A stretch of DNA of 64,000 bases from contig NZ_CP023049.2 in assembly GCF_002285635.2 (NCBI RefSeq), positions 3,906,001-3,970,000 of the forward strand, in the 5' to 3' direction. Made by a program: the position numbers and the translations under genes. This stretch comes from Chryseobacterium piperi (GTDB lineage Bacteria > Bacteroidota > Bacteroidia > Flavobacteriales > Weeksellaceae). Shown here piece by piece: positions 25,964 through 34,967 of the stretch (position 1 is the stretch's first letter; every line of letters starts with the position of its first letter). The notes beneath the pieces are model-generated. The model did no database searches and was not told the origin of the DNA. It was given only the letters and a program-made list of their open reading frames with translations.

Positions 25964-27376
25964 TTAAAGTGTAATTTGGAGAGATAATAAAAACTCTCCT
26001 TTTCTATCGAAAATAGTTTTGGATACGATGTCGTATAAAGGCCTGCTGCTGTATTGGGCAACAATTCGTGCATTTTGTCCATAGAGATAAAAGCTGGCAC
26101 CAACATCATAATAGCTGCCGCTTTGATTAAGCGCTTTCATATCTTTCAGTGCATAATTGAAAAAAGGCTGAACCTTGAGAATCGTACTGAACTTAGGAAG
26201 AACAAAACCTACCTGCGAAAACCAGATATTTCCGGTTCCCATTAAAACTCTGTTATTTCCCGCACCTTCCAGAGCTCTTTGTCCGGTGAAAGTAGGATCT
26301 GGTGTTCCCGGGTTTAGTAGTCCGCTCATTCTTAAATAATTAGGTCCGTAATTGTAGTTGTAAAAAACAGAATAAAGGGTGAGCCCCATTTCTTTCTTCT
26401 TATCACCAAGAGGAATTTCGGAATAAACATCGGCTCCAAAGATATTAGCAGAATGAGATTGGAAGACATTTTCTGAAGGTTGGGTTTGTGTAGCATCTTT
26501 GTTAGCATAGAAACCGGTTCCGATATTCAGAATTTTTTTAGTAGCGAGATAATTCCCGGGTAAAAAGGCTGTAGTAGTAGTTTCCTTATTGAAGAACTGA
26601 TAGAAGACATATCCGGCATAAGATAATTTTCCACTTTGGTTATTATCTACGGCTGGTCCTCCAACGGTAGGCTTTAGACTGGTCGCAAAAGGCTTATTAA
26701 TGCTGAATCGATAGTTAAGTCTGTCTAATTCTCCATGAACAAAGATTCCCAATTGTCTTGAAAACTGATCTGCTATTTCTATCATGGGAAAATTAAAGAT
26801 TGGAAGGTCACCTGCCAGCATTTTGGTACTGCTAGCGTTGGTTAAACGGCTTACCCCATTCCATGAATGGAGACCGGCTCCCAGATAGAGGTTATATTTA
26901 TTGGGCTTTCCTGTATAAAAATTATTTCTGGGGATAATAGCTAATTCATTATACGCATCATGCATGAAAAAAGGTGCTTTTTTCCCGGCCCCACTATTTC
27001 CGGTTCCGGTTCCACCTCCGGAGATAAAACTCTGATTGTTGATTCCCATTTGTAAAAAAACAGAATAAAAAGGAGTGATCTGGCTTTGAATGGTTACCCT
27101 CATTCTTCGTATTCCTGCATCGTAGGTCTGATCCTGTGGAACTCCATTAACTTGGGTTCCAGGATTGTTGTCAATACTACGTAACCATATTTGGCTTGAA
27201 ATCCCAAATTTCAGCCATTTATCACCTTCTGGATTCAATTTGATTTTGAGTTCCCCTACATCTAAAGGGTTTTTCTCAGGAAGAACTTTTTCAGAACTTT
27301 TATCAACCCTTACAGTATCCTGTCCGTAGGTATAAGATAGGACAGTTAAACTGAAAATGAGAAATAACTTTTTCAT
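25964..27376 (-). CDS. Outer-membrane porin-like beta-barrel protein
   Basis: This 470-residue protein has a signal peptide (hydrophobic core about residues 4-16, ending YGQ) and alternating aromatic/polar strands typical of a beta barrel, ending in SLQITL. It lacks a TonB plug. The position directly before an inner-membrane organic-acid carrier suggests it is the outer-membrane pore of the same uptake system. An 11-bp tandem direct repeat 30 bases upstream of the start is a candidate response-regulator site. Confidence 0.85.
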   Translation of the reverse strand: MKKLFLIFSLTVLSYTYGQDTVRVDKSSEKVLPEKNPLDVGELKIKLNPEGDKWLKFGISSQIWLRSIDNNPGTQVNGVPQDQTYDAGIRRMRVTIQSQITPFYSVFLQMGINNQSFISGGGTGTGNSGAGKKAPFFMHDAYNELAIIPRNNFYTGKPNKYNLYLGAGLHSWNGVSRLTNASSTKMLAGDLPIFNFPMIEIADQFSRQLGIFVHGELDRLNYRFSINKPFATSLKPTVGGPAVDNNQSGKLSYAGYVFYQFFNKETTTTAFLPGNYLATKKILNIGTGFYANKDATQTQPSENVFQSHSANIFGADVYSEIPLGDKKKEMGLTLYSVFYNYNYGPNYLRMSGLLNPGTPDPTFTGQRALEGAGNNRVLMGTGNIWFSQVGFVLPKFSTILKVQPFFNYALKDMKALNQSGSYYDVGASFYLYGQNARIVAQYSSRPLYDIVSKTIFDRKGEFLLSLQITL

Positions 27377-27406
27377 TGATGTTTTGTTTGCACCTAAACA
27401 ATATAT

Positions 27407-27428
27407 AAATTCTGAAGAAATTCTGAAG
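27407..27428 (-). promoter_or_regulatory. 11-bp tandem direct repeat, candidate OmpR-type regulator site
   Basis: AAATTCTGAAG occurs twice head-to-tail without spacing (27407-27417 and 27418-27428), between the kinase gene end and the porin start. One-turn-spaced direct repeats are the classical target form of OmpR/PhoB winged-helix regulators, and one is encoded just upstream (28743-29420). Binding is inferred. Confidence 0.55.
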
Positions 27429-27477
27429 TTTTGATAAGATTTGAATATTTGTTGTTATCTTTTTGTTTTTCAGTGGT

Positions 27478-28746
27478 TTATTTTATGAAATTGACTCTTA
27501 AAGTGTGCTGGTTGTTCTCAAAATGATAAGAGATTTCTGTGTTGTAGATCTCCAAAATCTTCTTCACGAGGGCCAAACCGATCCCGATAGAGTTTTGATT
27601 GGGGTTTCCACGCTTGAATCTTTTAAATAATTCTTCCGTAGGAATAGAAGGTGGATTTCCGGTATTTGAAATCTGGAAATATTGATCTGTAAGTATAACG
27701 GAGATCTTTCCGTGATCTATATTATGTCTTTTAGAATTATTGATGAGGTTGTTGATAACAATGGTAGCTAAATTTTTATCAAAATTAAGATATACGTCCT
27801 CCTGTATATCCTTGGTCACGGTTAGATTCTGAATTTCAAACAGATCTTCAAAATAATAAATCCGTTCTTTAAGCAGTTCCGAAAAATTAACGAGGTGTGA
27901 ATCGCTTTTCTCAAAATGATCCAGTTTTGCTAAAAGAATAAGCGATTGATTGATAGATGAAAGTCTATCAAGTTCATCATTCATGGAAGAAAGAGTTGTC
28001 AGTTGGTTTTCTGAAAGCTCACTGTCCATCAACAATTCTATTTTTCCTTTGATCGAAGCTAAAGGGGTTTGCAATTCATGGGAAGTATTTTCAGATAGTT
28101 CCTCCAATAAATGATAATCTTTTTTAGAGCTTTCAGACATTTTGATGAGGAACCCGTTCAATGATTTAAATTCTTCAGTTTGGGTCTCCATCAGGTTCAT
28201 GGGACGGTTGTCTTTCAGTCTGAATTTTTTTATTTCATCCATGGCGTGATAAAACGGTTCAAGGATTTTTTTAGAAACCAAAACACTTACGATAATCGTA
28301 AGAATGATCAGGAATACCATAATCCAGGCAACAACCATGATGAGGCTTATCAAAAAATGATTTTCGATAATGGTAATATACCGGACACTTGTGATCGCAT
28401 ATTTTTTCTGATGAATGACCGGATAGGTGACTACGGTAATTTTGTTGATATAAGATTGTATACTTTTATTCCAGATGTATTTTTCTTCGATAATTTTTTC
28501 CTTGGCATTTTTAGAATTGGCAGGAAGGAGTTTCACCTGGGTTTGGCGATGATGAAATGTAAGATAGTCATACGTGGAATCTTGTTCCAGTTTGTGAGTG
28601 ACATACTCATTTAAATCTTCTAATTTAAGGATAGCCGAACGCATGGTCGCCCTTTCAAAGGCAAAATACAAAATGGTAAAACCTATAGTAAGTACGAAGA
28701 ATACCAGGATGGTAAATGCTCTTGCAAAACGGAAACTTAAATTCAT
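27478..28746 (-). CDS. Sensor histidine kinase
   Basis: This 422-residue membrane kinase has helices near residues 9-30 and about 128-155 framing a periplasmic sensor region of about 100 residues. A HAMP-like linker follows, then the phosphoacceptor H-box ENTSHELQTPLASIKGK and the ATPase motifs (N-box NNLINNSKRH, G-box GIGLALVKKI). Its start overlaps the response-regulator stop by four bases. It probably senses an extracellular compound and controls the downstream porin-MFS genes; the signal is unknown. Confidence 0.93.
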   Translation of the reverse strand: MNLSFRFARAFTILVFFVLTIGFTILYFAFERATMRSAILKLEDLNEYVTHKLEQDSTYDYLTFHHRQTQVKLLPANSKNAKEKIIEEKYIWNKSIQSYINKITVVTYPVIHQKKYAITSVRYITIIENHFLISLIMVVAWIMVFLIILTIIVSVLVSKKILEPFYHAMDEIKKFRLKDNRPMNLMETQTEEFKSLNGFLIKMSESSKKDYHLLEELSENTSHELQTPLASIKGKIELLMDSELSENQLTTLSSMNDELDRLSSINQSLILLAKLDHFEKSDSHLVNFSELLKERIYYFEDLFEIQNLTVTKDIQEDVYLNFDKNLATIVINNLINNSKRHNIDHGKISVILTDQYFQISNTGNPPSIPTEELFKRFKRGNPNQNSIGIGLALVKKILEIYNTEISYHFENNQHTLRVNFIK

Positions 28747-29420
28747 TTGTCAATCCATTTATAACCTAGTCCATACACCGTCTGCAGGTAATCTTTTCCG
28801 CCGGCATCAAGAATTTTTTTCCGGAGGTTTTTTAAATGCTGATATACAAAGTCTATATTATCAATACTATAAGTGTAATCTCCCCAAAGATGGCTTGCAA
28901 TAGCCTGTTTAGAAAGCATTCTGTTTTGATTATTAATGAAATAAATCAGCAGATTCAGTTCTTTTTTGGTAAGGTTAATCAGCTGATCATTGATTTTGCA
29001 TTCTTTAGATTCCAGATCAATCGTAATTTCATTAAAATTAAGATGCCGGTTCGTTTCGGGAGTTTTTCTTCTTAAAACGGCTTTTATTCTAGAATGAAGT
29101 TCCGGCAAGGAAAAAGGCTTTGTAATATAATCATCGGCTCCGTCGTCTAATCCTGTGAGCTTAGTATCCAAAGAATTTTTTGCAGAAACAATGATGACAC
29201 TTGCCTGGGGAGCAACGTTTTTGATGTGCTTTAAAAGTTCCAGTCCATGACCATCAGGAAGCATGAGGTCCAAAAGGATACAGTCATACTCAAAAAGCTC
29301 AATTTTTTCTAAAGCTTCTTGAGCATTTGAAGCGACTTCACAGATATAATCTTCTTTCTTTAGATAGTCTGTGGTATTCGCAGCGAGCTCTTTATGGTCT
29401 TCAATGATAAGGATTTTCAT
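28743..29420 (-). CDS. OmpR family response regulator
   Basis: This 225-residue protein has a receiver domain with phosphoacceptor D51 (CILLDLMLPDG), acidic pair E7-D8, and lysine in ITKPF, followed by an OmpR/PhoB winged-helix domain (about residues 130-225, with QHLKNLRKKI and YLQTVYGLGYKW). It forms an overlapping pair with the kinase gene. The tandem 11-bp repeat upstream of the porin gene is a plausible target. Confidence 0.95.
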   Translation of the reverse strand: MKILIIEDHKELAANTTDYLKKEDYICEVASNAQEALEKIELFEYDCILLDLMLPDGHGLELLKHIKNVAPQASVIIVSAKNSLDTKLTGLDDGADDYITKPFSLPELHSRIKAVLRRKTPETNRHLNFNEITIDLESKECKINDQLINLTKKELNLLIYFINNQNRMLSKQAIASHLWGDYTYSIDNIDFVYQHLKNLRKKILDAGGKDYLQTVYGLGYKWIDK

Positions 29421-29681
29421 ACGAAAATATTAATCCGAAATAAATTATTACGGGCTTAAAGATATAAAAAAACCATTCTAATTTTTATAATGAGTGCTTT
29501 TGATGATCACTTTCTTATTGGCACTCAGCCTTTAAACAGATATTTTAAAACAGTTTGAGCTTTTAATTTTTCATAATTGGGCTCAGTAATATGGAATGTA
29601 GCATGATGCCAATATTCCAATGTAACAATTGAGCTGTATGAATTGTTCTACTTTATATTATTACTTTATTCCATTTATGTT

Positions 29682-31769
29682 ATGAAAAAAATTATAGGAG
29701 CTGTTCTTTTTCTTTGTGGAGCTTTTGTTTTTTCACAGGAAAATGTTAAAACAGATACGGTGGATCATACAAAGACAGCAGAAATCCAGGAAATCATTAT
29801 AAAATCTCAGCGTAAGAAACAATTTGCAGATAAATCGGTATATACTTTTGATAAAGCTGCCTTGGAAAAAGCCCGGTATGCAAAAGATTTGCTGAAGACA
29901 TTACCGGAGTTGCAGCTGGATCCTGTTTCCAATACGATTAAAAGTACCAAAGGAGGTACCTCGCTTTTTCTTATTAACGGAATTGAAGCGACGGATATGC
30001 AGATCCGGAGTGTGGCTCCCAGTGAAGTAGTAAAAGTGGAATATTATGATATCCCTCCGGCACGATGGGCAACCAGAGCAGATACGGTAATCAACATCAT
30101 TACCCGATCCAATGAAACCGGATATGTTTTCGGGACTGACGTTAGCTCTGCATTGAACACAGGGTTTGTAAATGGATCTGCCTATGCTAATTATACGAAA
30201 GGAAAGAATAATTTTGGCTTGGAATATTCTATTAATTTAAGAGATTATGATAACAGGAAAGTCCATAGCATTTATGATTATCAATTAGACAACAGCCGTT
30301 ATCTTTCGGATGAGAATAAGACGGATCATTTCGGATATACTTTTCAAAATGTTGCTTTAAGATATACACGTATGGTTCCTGATCAATATTCTTTTCAGGC
30401 AAAATTAAACATGGATATTTTTAACAGCTTCGTTAAAGGAAATGGGCAGAGTGTTTTCACCAAAGATAATACTACGGAAGAACATACCATGATGAAAAGA
30501 GGGGCTACAGATTATGTAACACCCACTCTGGATTTGTATTTCTCCAAAAATCTGAGTAAAAAAGATGAATTAAGTCTGAACCTCGTGGGTTCTCATTTTA
30601 CAACCAATACTTCCGAGTTTGCGAAAGAGTGGGTGACTGCCACGGGAAATTCAGTTTTTGATAATGATATGAACCTCAAGGCCAAGCAAACGGGCTTTGT
30701 GGGAGAGGTTGCCCATACCCACGATTTTGAAGCTGGAAAGCTTTCTTCCGGTTACCGGATTTCCACGACTTCTATTTCTAATGATCTGCAAAATTTGGTA
30801 GGATTCTCCGAATACAAAGTGAATTATCTGGAACAATATTTTTATACGGAGTTTTCCGGGAAAATTAAAAAATTCTCTTACCGGCTTGGAGCAGGTCTCA
30901 CCAATATTCATAATAAAAGTGCCGAAACAACATTCGATGAGTGGTCTATTACGCCTAAAGTAATCTTAGGCTATCAGCTGAAGGGAAATCAAAGTCTCCG
31001 CCTGACAAGCAGTTATAAACCCAAAAGTCCATGGAGTGCAGCGCTCAGCAGCAACGTGGTTCAAATGGCTCCCAATATTGTACAAAAAGGAAATCCTTTT
31101 CTAAAATCTCAGCTGACATGGGGAAATAATCTGATCTATTCATTTAATAATAAATATTTTGATTTTAATGCAAATGCTTTTTATTGGGACACGCGTCGTA
31201 CCATTAATCAGTTTTATGTCTTAGACGAAACTTTGGGCGGTTATGCACTTACCTATGAAAATGCAAAAAGTTCGAAACAGTACGGGGTTCAGCTTACGGG
31301 TTCTTATAAACCTTTTGGGAACAATCTAGTTGTTGTCAAAGCGGCGATATCCCCTTCCTCCGAAACGGTAAGAACCAGTAAAGGAGCCTTGATTAAAAAC
31401 AATTATGTAGAAAACAACTTTGTCATTTCTTCGGAATATAAATCGTTTTCCATTGAATATCAGGTGAACATTCCGGTGTTTAAATTAAGTGGAGCCTTCC
31501 TCAACACCAACGAAAATGCTAATCATATTTTTGCAAGCTATAAACACAAAGACTGGACACTCTCTACAGGAATGTATTGGATAGGAATGCCATCTGAATA
31601 CAAGACCAAAAGTCTTCCGGAAAGTCTGGTTAATTACTCCAGAACCAGCCAGATTATGAATAACAAGTCGATGTTTGTTCTCGGATTCAGTTATGATTTC
31701 TCCAAAGGGAAGAAGACTGATTTGCAGAAAAAACTCAATAATTCAACAGCTCCTGCAGCCACTTTCTAA
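29682..31769 (+). CDS. TonB-dependent-receptor-like outer-membrane beta-barrel protein
   Basis: This protein of about 695 residues starts at the ATG at 29682, because a signal peptide (KKIIGAVLFLCGAFVFSQ) begins there; an ATG 39 bases upstream adds residues with no function. A plug-like domain follows (LEKARYAKDLLKTLPELQ, then a FLINGIEATD carboxypeptidase/receptor-like segment), then a long barrel rich in aromatic strands. No SusD partner is nearby, so it resembles stand-alone outer-membrane beta-barrel family proteins. The substrate is unknown. Confidence 0.88.
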   Translation: MKKIIGAVLFLCGAFVFSQENVKTDTVDHTKTAEIQEIIIKSQRKKQFADKSVYTFDKAALEKARYAKDLLKTLPELQLDPVSNTIKSTKGGTSLFLINGIEATDMQIRSVAPSEVVKVEYYDIPPARWATRADTVINIITRSNETGYVFGTDVSSALNTGFVNGSAYANYTKGKNNFGLEYSINLRDYDNRKVHSIYDYQLDNSRYLSDENKTDHFGYTFQNVALRYTRMVPDQYSFQAKLNMDIFNSFVKGNGQSVFTKDNTTEEHTMMKRGATDYVTPTLDLYFSKNLSKKDELSLNLVGSHFTTNTSEFAKEWVTATGNSVFDNDMNLKAKQTGFVGEVAHTHDFEAGKLSSGYRISTTSISNDLQNLVGFSEYKVNYLEQYFYTEFSGKIKKFSYRLGAGLTNIHNKSAETTFDEWSITPKVILGYQLKGNQSLRLTSSYKPKSPWSAALSSNVVQMAPNIVQKGNPFLKSQLTWGNNLIYSFNNKYFDFNANAFYWDTRRTINQFYVLDETLGGYALTYENAKSSKQYGVQLTGSYKPFGNNLVVVKAAISPSSETVRTSKGALIKNNYVENNFVISSEYKSFSIEYQVNIPVFKLSGAFLNTNENANHIFASYKHKDWTLSTGMYWIGMPSEYKTKSLPESLVNYSRTSQIMNNKSMFVLGFSYDFSKGKKTDLQKKLNNSTAPAATF

Positions 31770-31848
31770 TGATAGATTTATTGATAACCTGAGTAGTGAA
31801 GAATCTTAATATTAAAACATTAAGAAATAATAAGCTATTAAGATCATT

Positions 31849-32103
31849 AAGAGATTTCTCACTGCGTTCGAAATGACAGAATATATACATATCAAGGTAT
31901 TAAGAATATAACCATGCAGTTTGTCATTCAGAAACGGAGCGTAAGCGAAGTGAAGGAATCTCGATGATGTTGTTGGTAAGGAGGCAAAATCGTTGAATTG
32001 CAAAATAGTAAAATCGCTTATAAATAATACATAAACTTTGTCATTGACTGCGTCTAATCTTCGATTTCAGAAACGGAGTGTAAGAGAAGTGGAGGAATCC
32101 TTA
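31849..32103. repeat. Degenerate intergenic repeats, three copies
   Basis: The 432-base gap 31770-32201 holds no convincing gene. It holds three related segments: 31849-31880 (inverted, with CTCACTGCGTTCGAAATGAC), 31921-31963 (TCATTCAGAAACGGAGCGTA then GCGAAGTGAAGGAATCTC) and 32066-32100 (AAACGGAGTGTAAGAGAAG then TGGAGGAATCC). ATTAAG-type short repeats precede them. They resemble interspersed noncoding repeats common in Flavobacteriia. Confidence 0.6.
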
Positions 32104-32148
32104 GAGTATATTTTGAGTATAATGAAATGCTAGAGGCTATTGATCATA

Positions 32149-32180
32149 AAAACAGCTCCGGAAATCTCCGGAGCTGTTTT
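32149..32180. terminator. Terminator after ribB
   Basis: AAAACAGCTCCGGA (32149-32162) pairs perfectly with 32167-32180 around a 4-base loop, with A/T runs on each side. Confidence 0.85.
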
Positions 32181-32201
32181 CTGTACGTTAAATAGGTCGA
32201 T

Positions 32202-32849
32202 TTAGTTTTGGCTGATCATCCTGCGGTAGGTATGAATATCTTCAATCGTGACAACGCTCATTCCTTTTTTTATGGCAAAGTCTACGATTTCCGGTAATCG
32301 TGCCATGGAGCCGTCTTCATTGGTAAGCTCACAAAGGACCGCATCATCACCCAGGTTGGCCATTTTTACAAGATCTACACTTCCTTCCGTGTGACCCCTT
32401 CTTTCAAATACACCCCCTTTTTTGGCTATAAGCGGGAAGACATGTCCCGGACTGGCAATATGATCGGCTAAAGCATGTTCTGCAATTGCTGTTCTGATCG
32501 TTGTTACCCGGTCTTTTGCTGAAACACCGGATTCAACACCTTCTCTGGCTTCAATAGAAATGGTAAATGCCGTCTGATTTTTACTGTTATTGGTTTCTAC
32601 CATAGGACGAAGTTTAAGATGTTTACTTTTTTCTTCTGAAATACATAAGCAGACTATGCCGCTGCATTCGCGGATCAAAAGCGCCATATCTTGTTCTGTG
32701 ATGGTAGAGGCGGGAAAGATAATATCGCCCTCGTTTTCGCGATTTTCGTCATCCACTAAAAGGATTCCTTTGCCTTGTTGTAATTTTAAAAGTGCATTTT
32801 CTACACGTTCTCTGGAGGAAACTCCGAATTTTTCTAATAATTTTTCCAT
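32202..32849 (-). CDS. ribB: 3,4-dihydroxy-2-butanone 4-phosphate synthase
   Basis: This 215-residue enzyme converts ribulose 5-phosphate to the four-carbon precursor of riboflavin plus formate. Length matches stand-alone RibB. The substrate and metal motif D-D-E-N-R-E-N-E-G-D (about residues 36-45) and the ASPGHVFPL and GHTEGSVDL segments are present. There is no GTP cyclohydrolase II domain, so it is not a RibBA fusion. An FMN riboswitch lies in its leader on the same strand, indicating flavin feedback control. Confidence 0.96.
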   Translation of the reverse strand: MEKLLEKFGVSSRERVENALLKLQQGKGILLVDDENRENEGDIIFPASTITEQDMALLIRECSGIVCLCISEEKSKHLKLRPMVETNNSKNQTAFTISIEAREGVESGVSAKDRVTTIRTAIAEHALADHIASPGHVFPLIAKKGGVFERRGHTEGSVDLVKMANLGDDAVLCELTNEDGSMARLPEIVDFAIKKGMSVVTIEDIHTYRRMISQN

Positions 32850-32942
32850 GTTATTTTACTTTAAAAGTTAAAATACACTTCGGTACATGGAAATGAAATA
32901 CAACACAATAAGTCCATAAGATAGCCTTATTGATTGTTTCAT

Positions 32943-33064
32943 TTTCTTCTCCCATCCAGACTTTAACTGTCGGTTTTGGAATTTCACCAAATCAGTCCTT
33001 TAATGAAAAAGGAGTCGCGGACTGTAACCGCCGGTAGGGAATTGCACCCTGCCCCGAAGAAAAC
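32943..33064 (-). ncRNA. FMN riboswitch (RFN element)
   Basis: Read on the minus strand, the region has the conserved RFN blocks in order: CTTCGGGGCAGGGTGCAATT, CCCTACCGGCGGT, a variable arm, GATTTGGTGAAATTCC, AAAACCGACAGT and AGTCTGGATGGGAGAAG, with P1 closed by TTTCTTC/GAAGAAA. It lies 94 bases upstream of ribB. FMN binding would reduce ribB expression; a CAATAAG/CTTATTG stem between the aptamer and the gene may be part of the expression platform. The remaining stretch up to 33207 shows no gene. Confidence 0.95.
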
Positions 33065-33207
33065 TTATGCTAAGTTTTACTGTATGTTTTGTTTAATTGT
33101 TTTTTAATTCATTAATTTCTATTTAACGCACAGACTGCTAATTTCGGGAAGTTTTTTGAAATGAAGAAGAGGTTTCTATAATTATTTTAGCAGGATCGGC
33201 CTGCTTT

Positions 33208-33672
33208 TTATCTATATATTTTATGCAAAGCAATACTGGAAAAAAGTACTCCTGTTAGTAATAATAATGAACGAACCCAATTCATTCTGCTCCATTCTTT
33301 CAATGCTTGTGTTGCAGTTTCCGGATCAATCGGTTTTTGTACGAAAAGAATATGGTTTCTTGGAAAAAAATAAGTGACTGTTAATACATCGGCTAGTATA
33401 AAAAGGATGAAAGCTGAAACCACATACACTTTGGTCTGTGGATATGAATTCCATAATACAATGATGGTAACCAATCCAAGGAGATGGTAAAAGGTTCCTG
33501 CTATCTTAAAAAAATCTCCAGGTGTTTTTTGTTGAAAATAATATCTTGCTGTTTCAAGTGAGCTGGGAATGCTTCTTCCCCAGTTAGGTGCATCAATAAG
33601 AGAATTATAAATATTAACAAATAATATCCCACTTCCAATAATGATGTATATGAATAAAATAAAAGGTCTCAT
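33208..33672 (-). CDS. DUF1772-like membrane protein
   Basis: This 154-residue protein has four hydrophobic segments (about residues 3-20, 60-78, 83-102 and 133-150). The pattern of a W-S-R-M-N-W-V-R-S segment before the last helix and an FFPRNH segment after the third fits the DUF1772/anthrone-oxygenase-like membrane family. Function is unknown. It is a single gene with no obvious operon partner. Confidence 0.75.
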   Translation of the reverse strand: MRPFILFIYIIIGSGILFVNIYNSLIDAPNWGRSIPSSLETARYYFQQKTPGDFFKIAGTFYHLLGLVTIIVLWNSYPQTKVYVVSAFILFILADVLTVTYFFPRNHILFVQKPIDPETATQALKEWSRMNWVRSLLLLTGVLFSSIALHKIYR

Positions 33673-33788
33673 AATTTATTGTATTATAAGACAAAATTAG
33701 GGTATGGAGAAATTTGAAAATTGTATAAATCGGTCTTTTTTTAGGCGATTTATGAGAATGTTAATTAAAATGTTTTAAGATATCCGTA

Positions 33789-34313
33789 TTACCGATCAAG
33801 TATGGCAAGATACTCTCTCCATGGCCCCACATCATTTTTATATTGTTTGGCCATAACTCTGGAAATTTGCGCAATATGTCCAAGATCATGAGCAACCCAT
33901 GTAGATAATAAGTGCTTGAGAGTAGTGTTGCCCAGTGCAGGATGAATTCCCGTTTTGTTTAAATCTTCGTCCGTTATATGTTTCGATTGTAAAATGGAAA
34001 GATTGTTCTTTCTTAATTTCTGAAACTCCTCCAATAATTGGGAAATCGTTTTCCCTTTGCTTTGTTCAAACTGTGCGAATCTATCAAATGGAGCAAAAGT
34101 TTTATCCGGTCCATTGGAAAGAATTACCTCCGTTCGAACCATCCAATCCGTTTTTTCTCCGTGAATCAAATGGCCTATTACATCAAAAGGACTCCATGTT
34201 TCTTCACCTTCATTATTGTATATCCACTCATCACTTAAGCCTTCCAGTAATGATGTTAAAACCTTTGGAGTACGCTCGAGAACTTCTATTGCTTTATGTA
34301 AATTGAATGACAT
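33789..34313 (-). CDS. DinB-fold protein
   Basis: This 174-residue four-helix-bundle protein of the DinB/YfiT-like superfamily has metal-binding histidines in the expected places: H48 region (VIGHLIHGEKTDW), then WVAHDLGHIAQISR near residues 138-151. Such proteins act as thiol or other metal-dependent transferases, but most are uncharacterised. It follows another DinB-fold gene by 10 bases; the two are probably cotranscribed. Confidence 0.88.
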   Translation of the reverse strand: MSFNLHKAIEVLERTPKVLTSLLEGLSDEWIYNNEGEETWSPFDVIGHLIHGEKTDWMVRTEVILSNGPDKTFAPFDRFAQFEQSKGKTISQLLEEFQKLRKNNLSILQSKHITDEDLNKTGIHPALGNTTLKHLLSTWVAHDLGHIAQISRVMAKQYKNDVGPWREYLAILDR

Positions 34314-34323
34314 CGTTTAGATA

Positions 34324-34827
34324 TTATTGTTGATCTTTATATATATTCCAAAAGTTATAATCGGTCATGGGAGCATCGGTAAGTCCTATATTCCTTCCCA
34401 TAGTCACGATCTGCCCACGATGATAAGTTCCATGAATAATGGCATGCTGGATGTATTCGTATTTGGAAAAATCACATTGGAACCAAGGGGATTCTACTTT
34501 TACATTTTTTTCTAAATCTTCTTCGGAAAGACTCTCAACATAATCTGCCAACTTTTGAGAATTGTTTTTGATGGCATTGAAAACATCTTCTTTTTGAGTG
34601 ACATCGGATGTTTGTGCAAAATCAAAATCATGGTTTTCAGAAATAAAACTCCACCAATATTCCTGAGTCTGCCAGATGTGGTGTAACGTTTTTAAGATGG
34701 TCGGAAAACTTGAGATGGTTTCCTGATTAAGCTGTTCATCAGACTTGGTAGAAAGCCAATCAATATATTTATTGACTACCCAGTTATTGTACTGAACACT
34801 TTTAGTAACTAATGTTTTTAGGCTCAT
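34324..34827 (-). CDS. DinB family protein
   Basis: This protein of about 167 residues begins at the ATG at 34827, where homology to the DinB N-terminus starts; an upstream ATG at 34869 adds 14 unrelated residues. The metal-binding histidines of the family are visible in TLKTLHHIWQTQEYWW and in the C-terminal HAIIHGTYHRGQIVTM segment. It resembles bacillithiol/DinB-type metal-dependent enzymes of unknown substrate. It is paired with a second DinB-fold gene downstream. Confidence 0.9.
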   Translation of the reverse strand: MSLKTLVTKSVQYNNWVVNKYIDWLSTKSDEQLNQETISSFPTILKTLHHIWQTQEYWWSFISENHDFDFAQTSDVTQKEDVFNAIKNNSQKLADYVESLSEEDLEKNVKVESPWFQCDFSKYEYIQHAIIHGTYHRGQIVTMGRNIGLTDAPMTDYNFWNIYKDQQ

Positions 34828-34909
34828 GTTTATAGTTTTTGTGGTTATGTTATTTTTTATTTTGCACAATAAAAATAAATAAAATAGTGATTGAATTTCT
34901 ATAAAATTT

Positions 34910-34939
34910 AAAAACCGGTCTGAAAAAACCGGTTTTTAT
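34910..34939. terminator. Terminator after the SASA esterase gene
   Basis: AAAAACCGG (34910-34918) pairs with CCGGTTTTT (34929-34937) around a 10-base loop. On the minus strand it ends in a T run. Confidence 0.75.
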
Positions 34940-34967
34940 GATTTGATTACTAGGGAAGTAGCATAGA

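Noticed and set aside
29491..29527. TGAGTGC...GCACTCA pair, resembling a CIRCE heat-shock element
   Set aside because: The arms are in the opposite orientation to CIRCE, the spacer is 23 instead of 9 bases, and no chaperone gene follows.
31812..32003. A 63-residue minus-strand frame
   Set aside because: It lies entirely within degenerate noncoding repeats.
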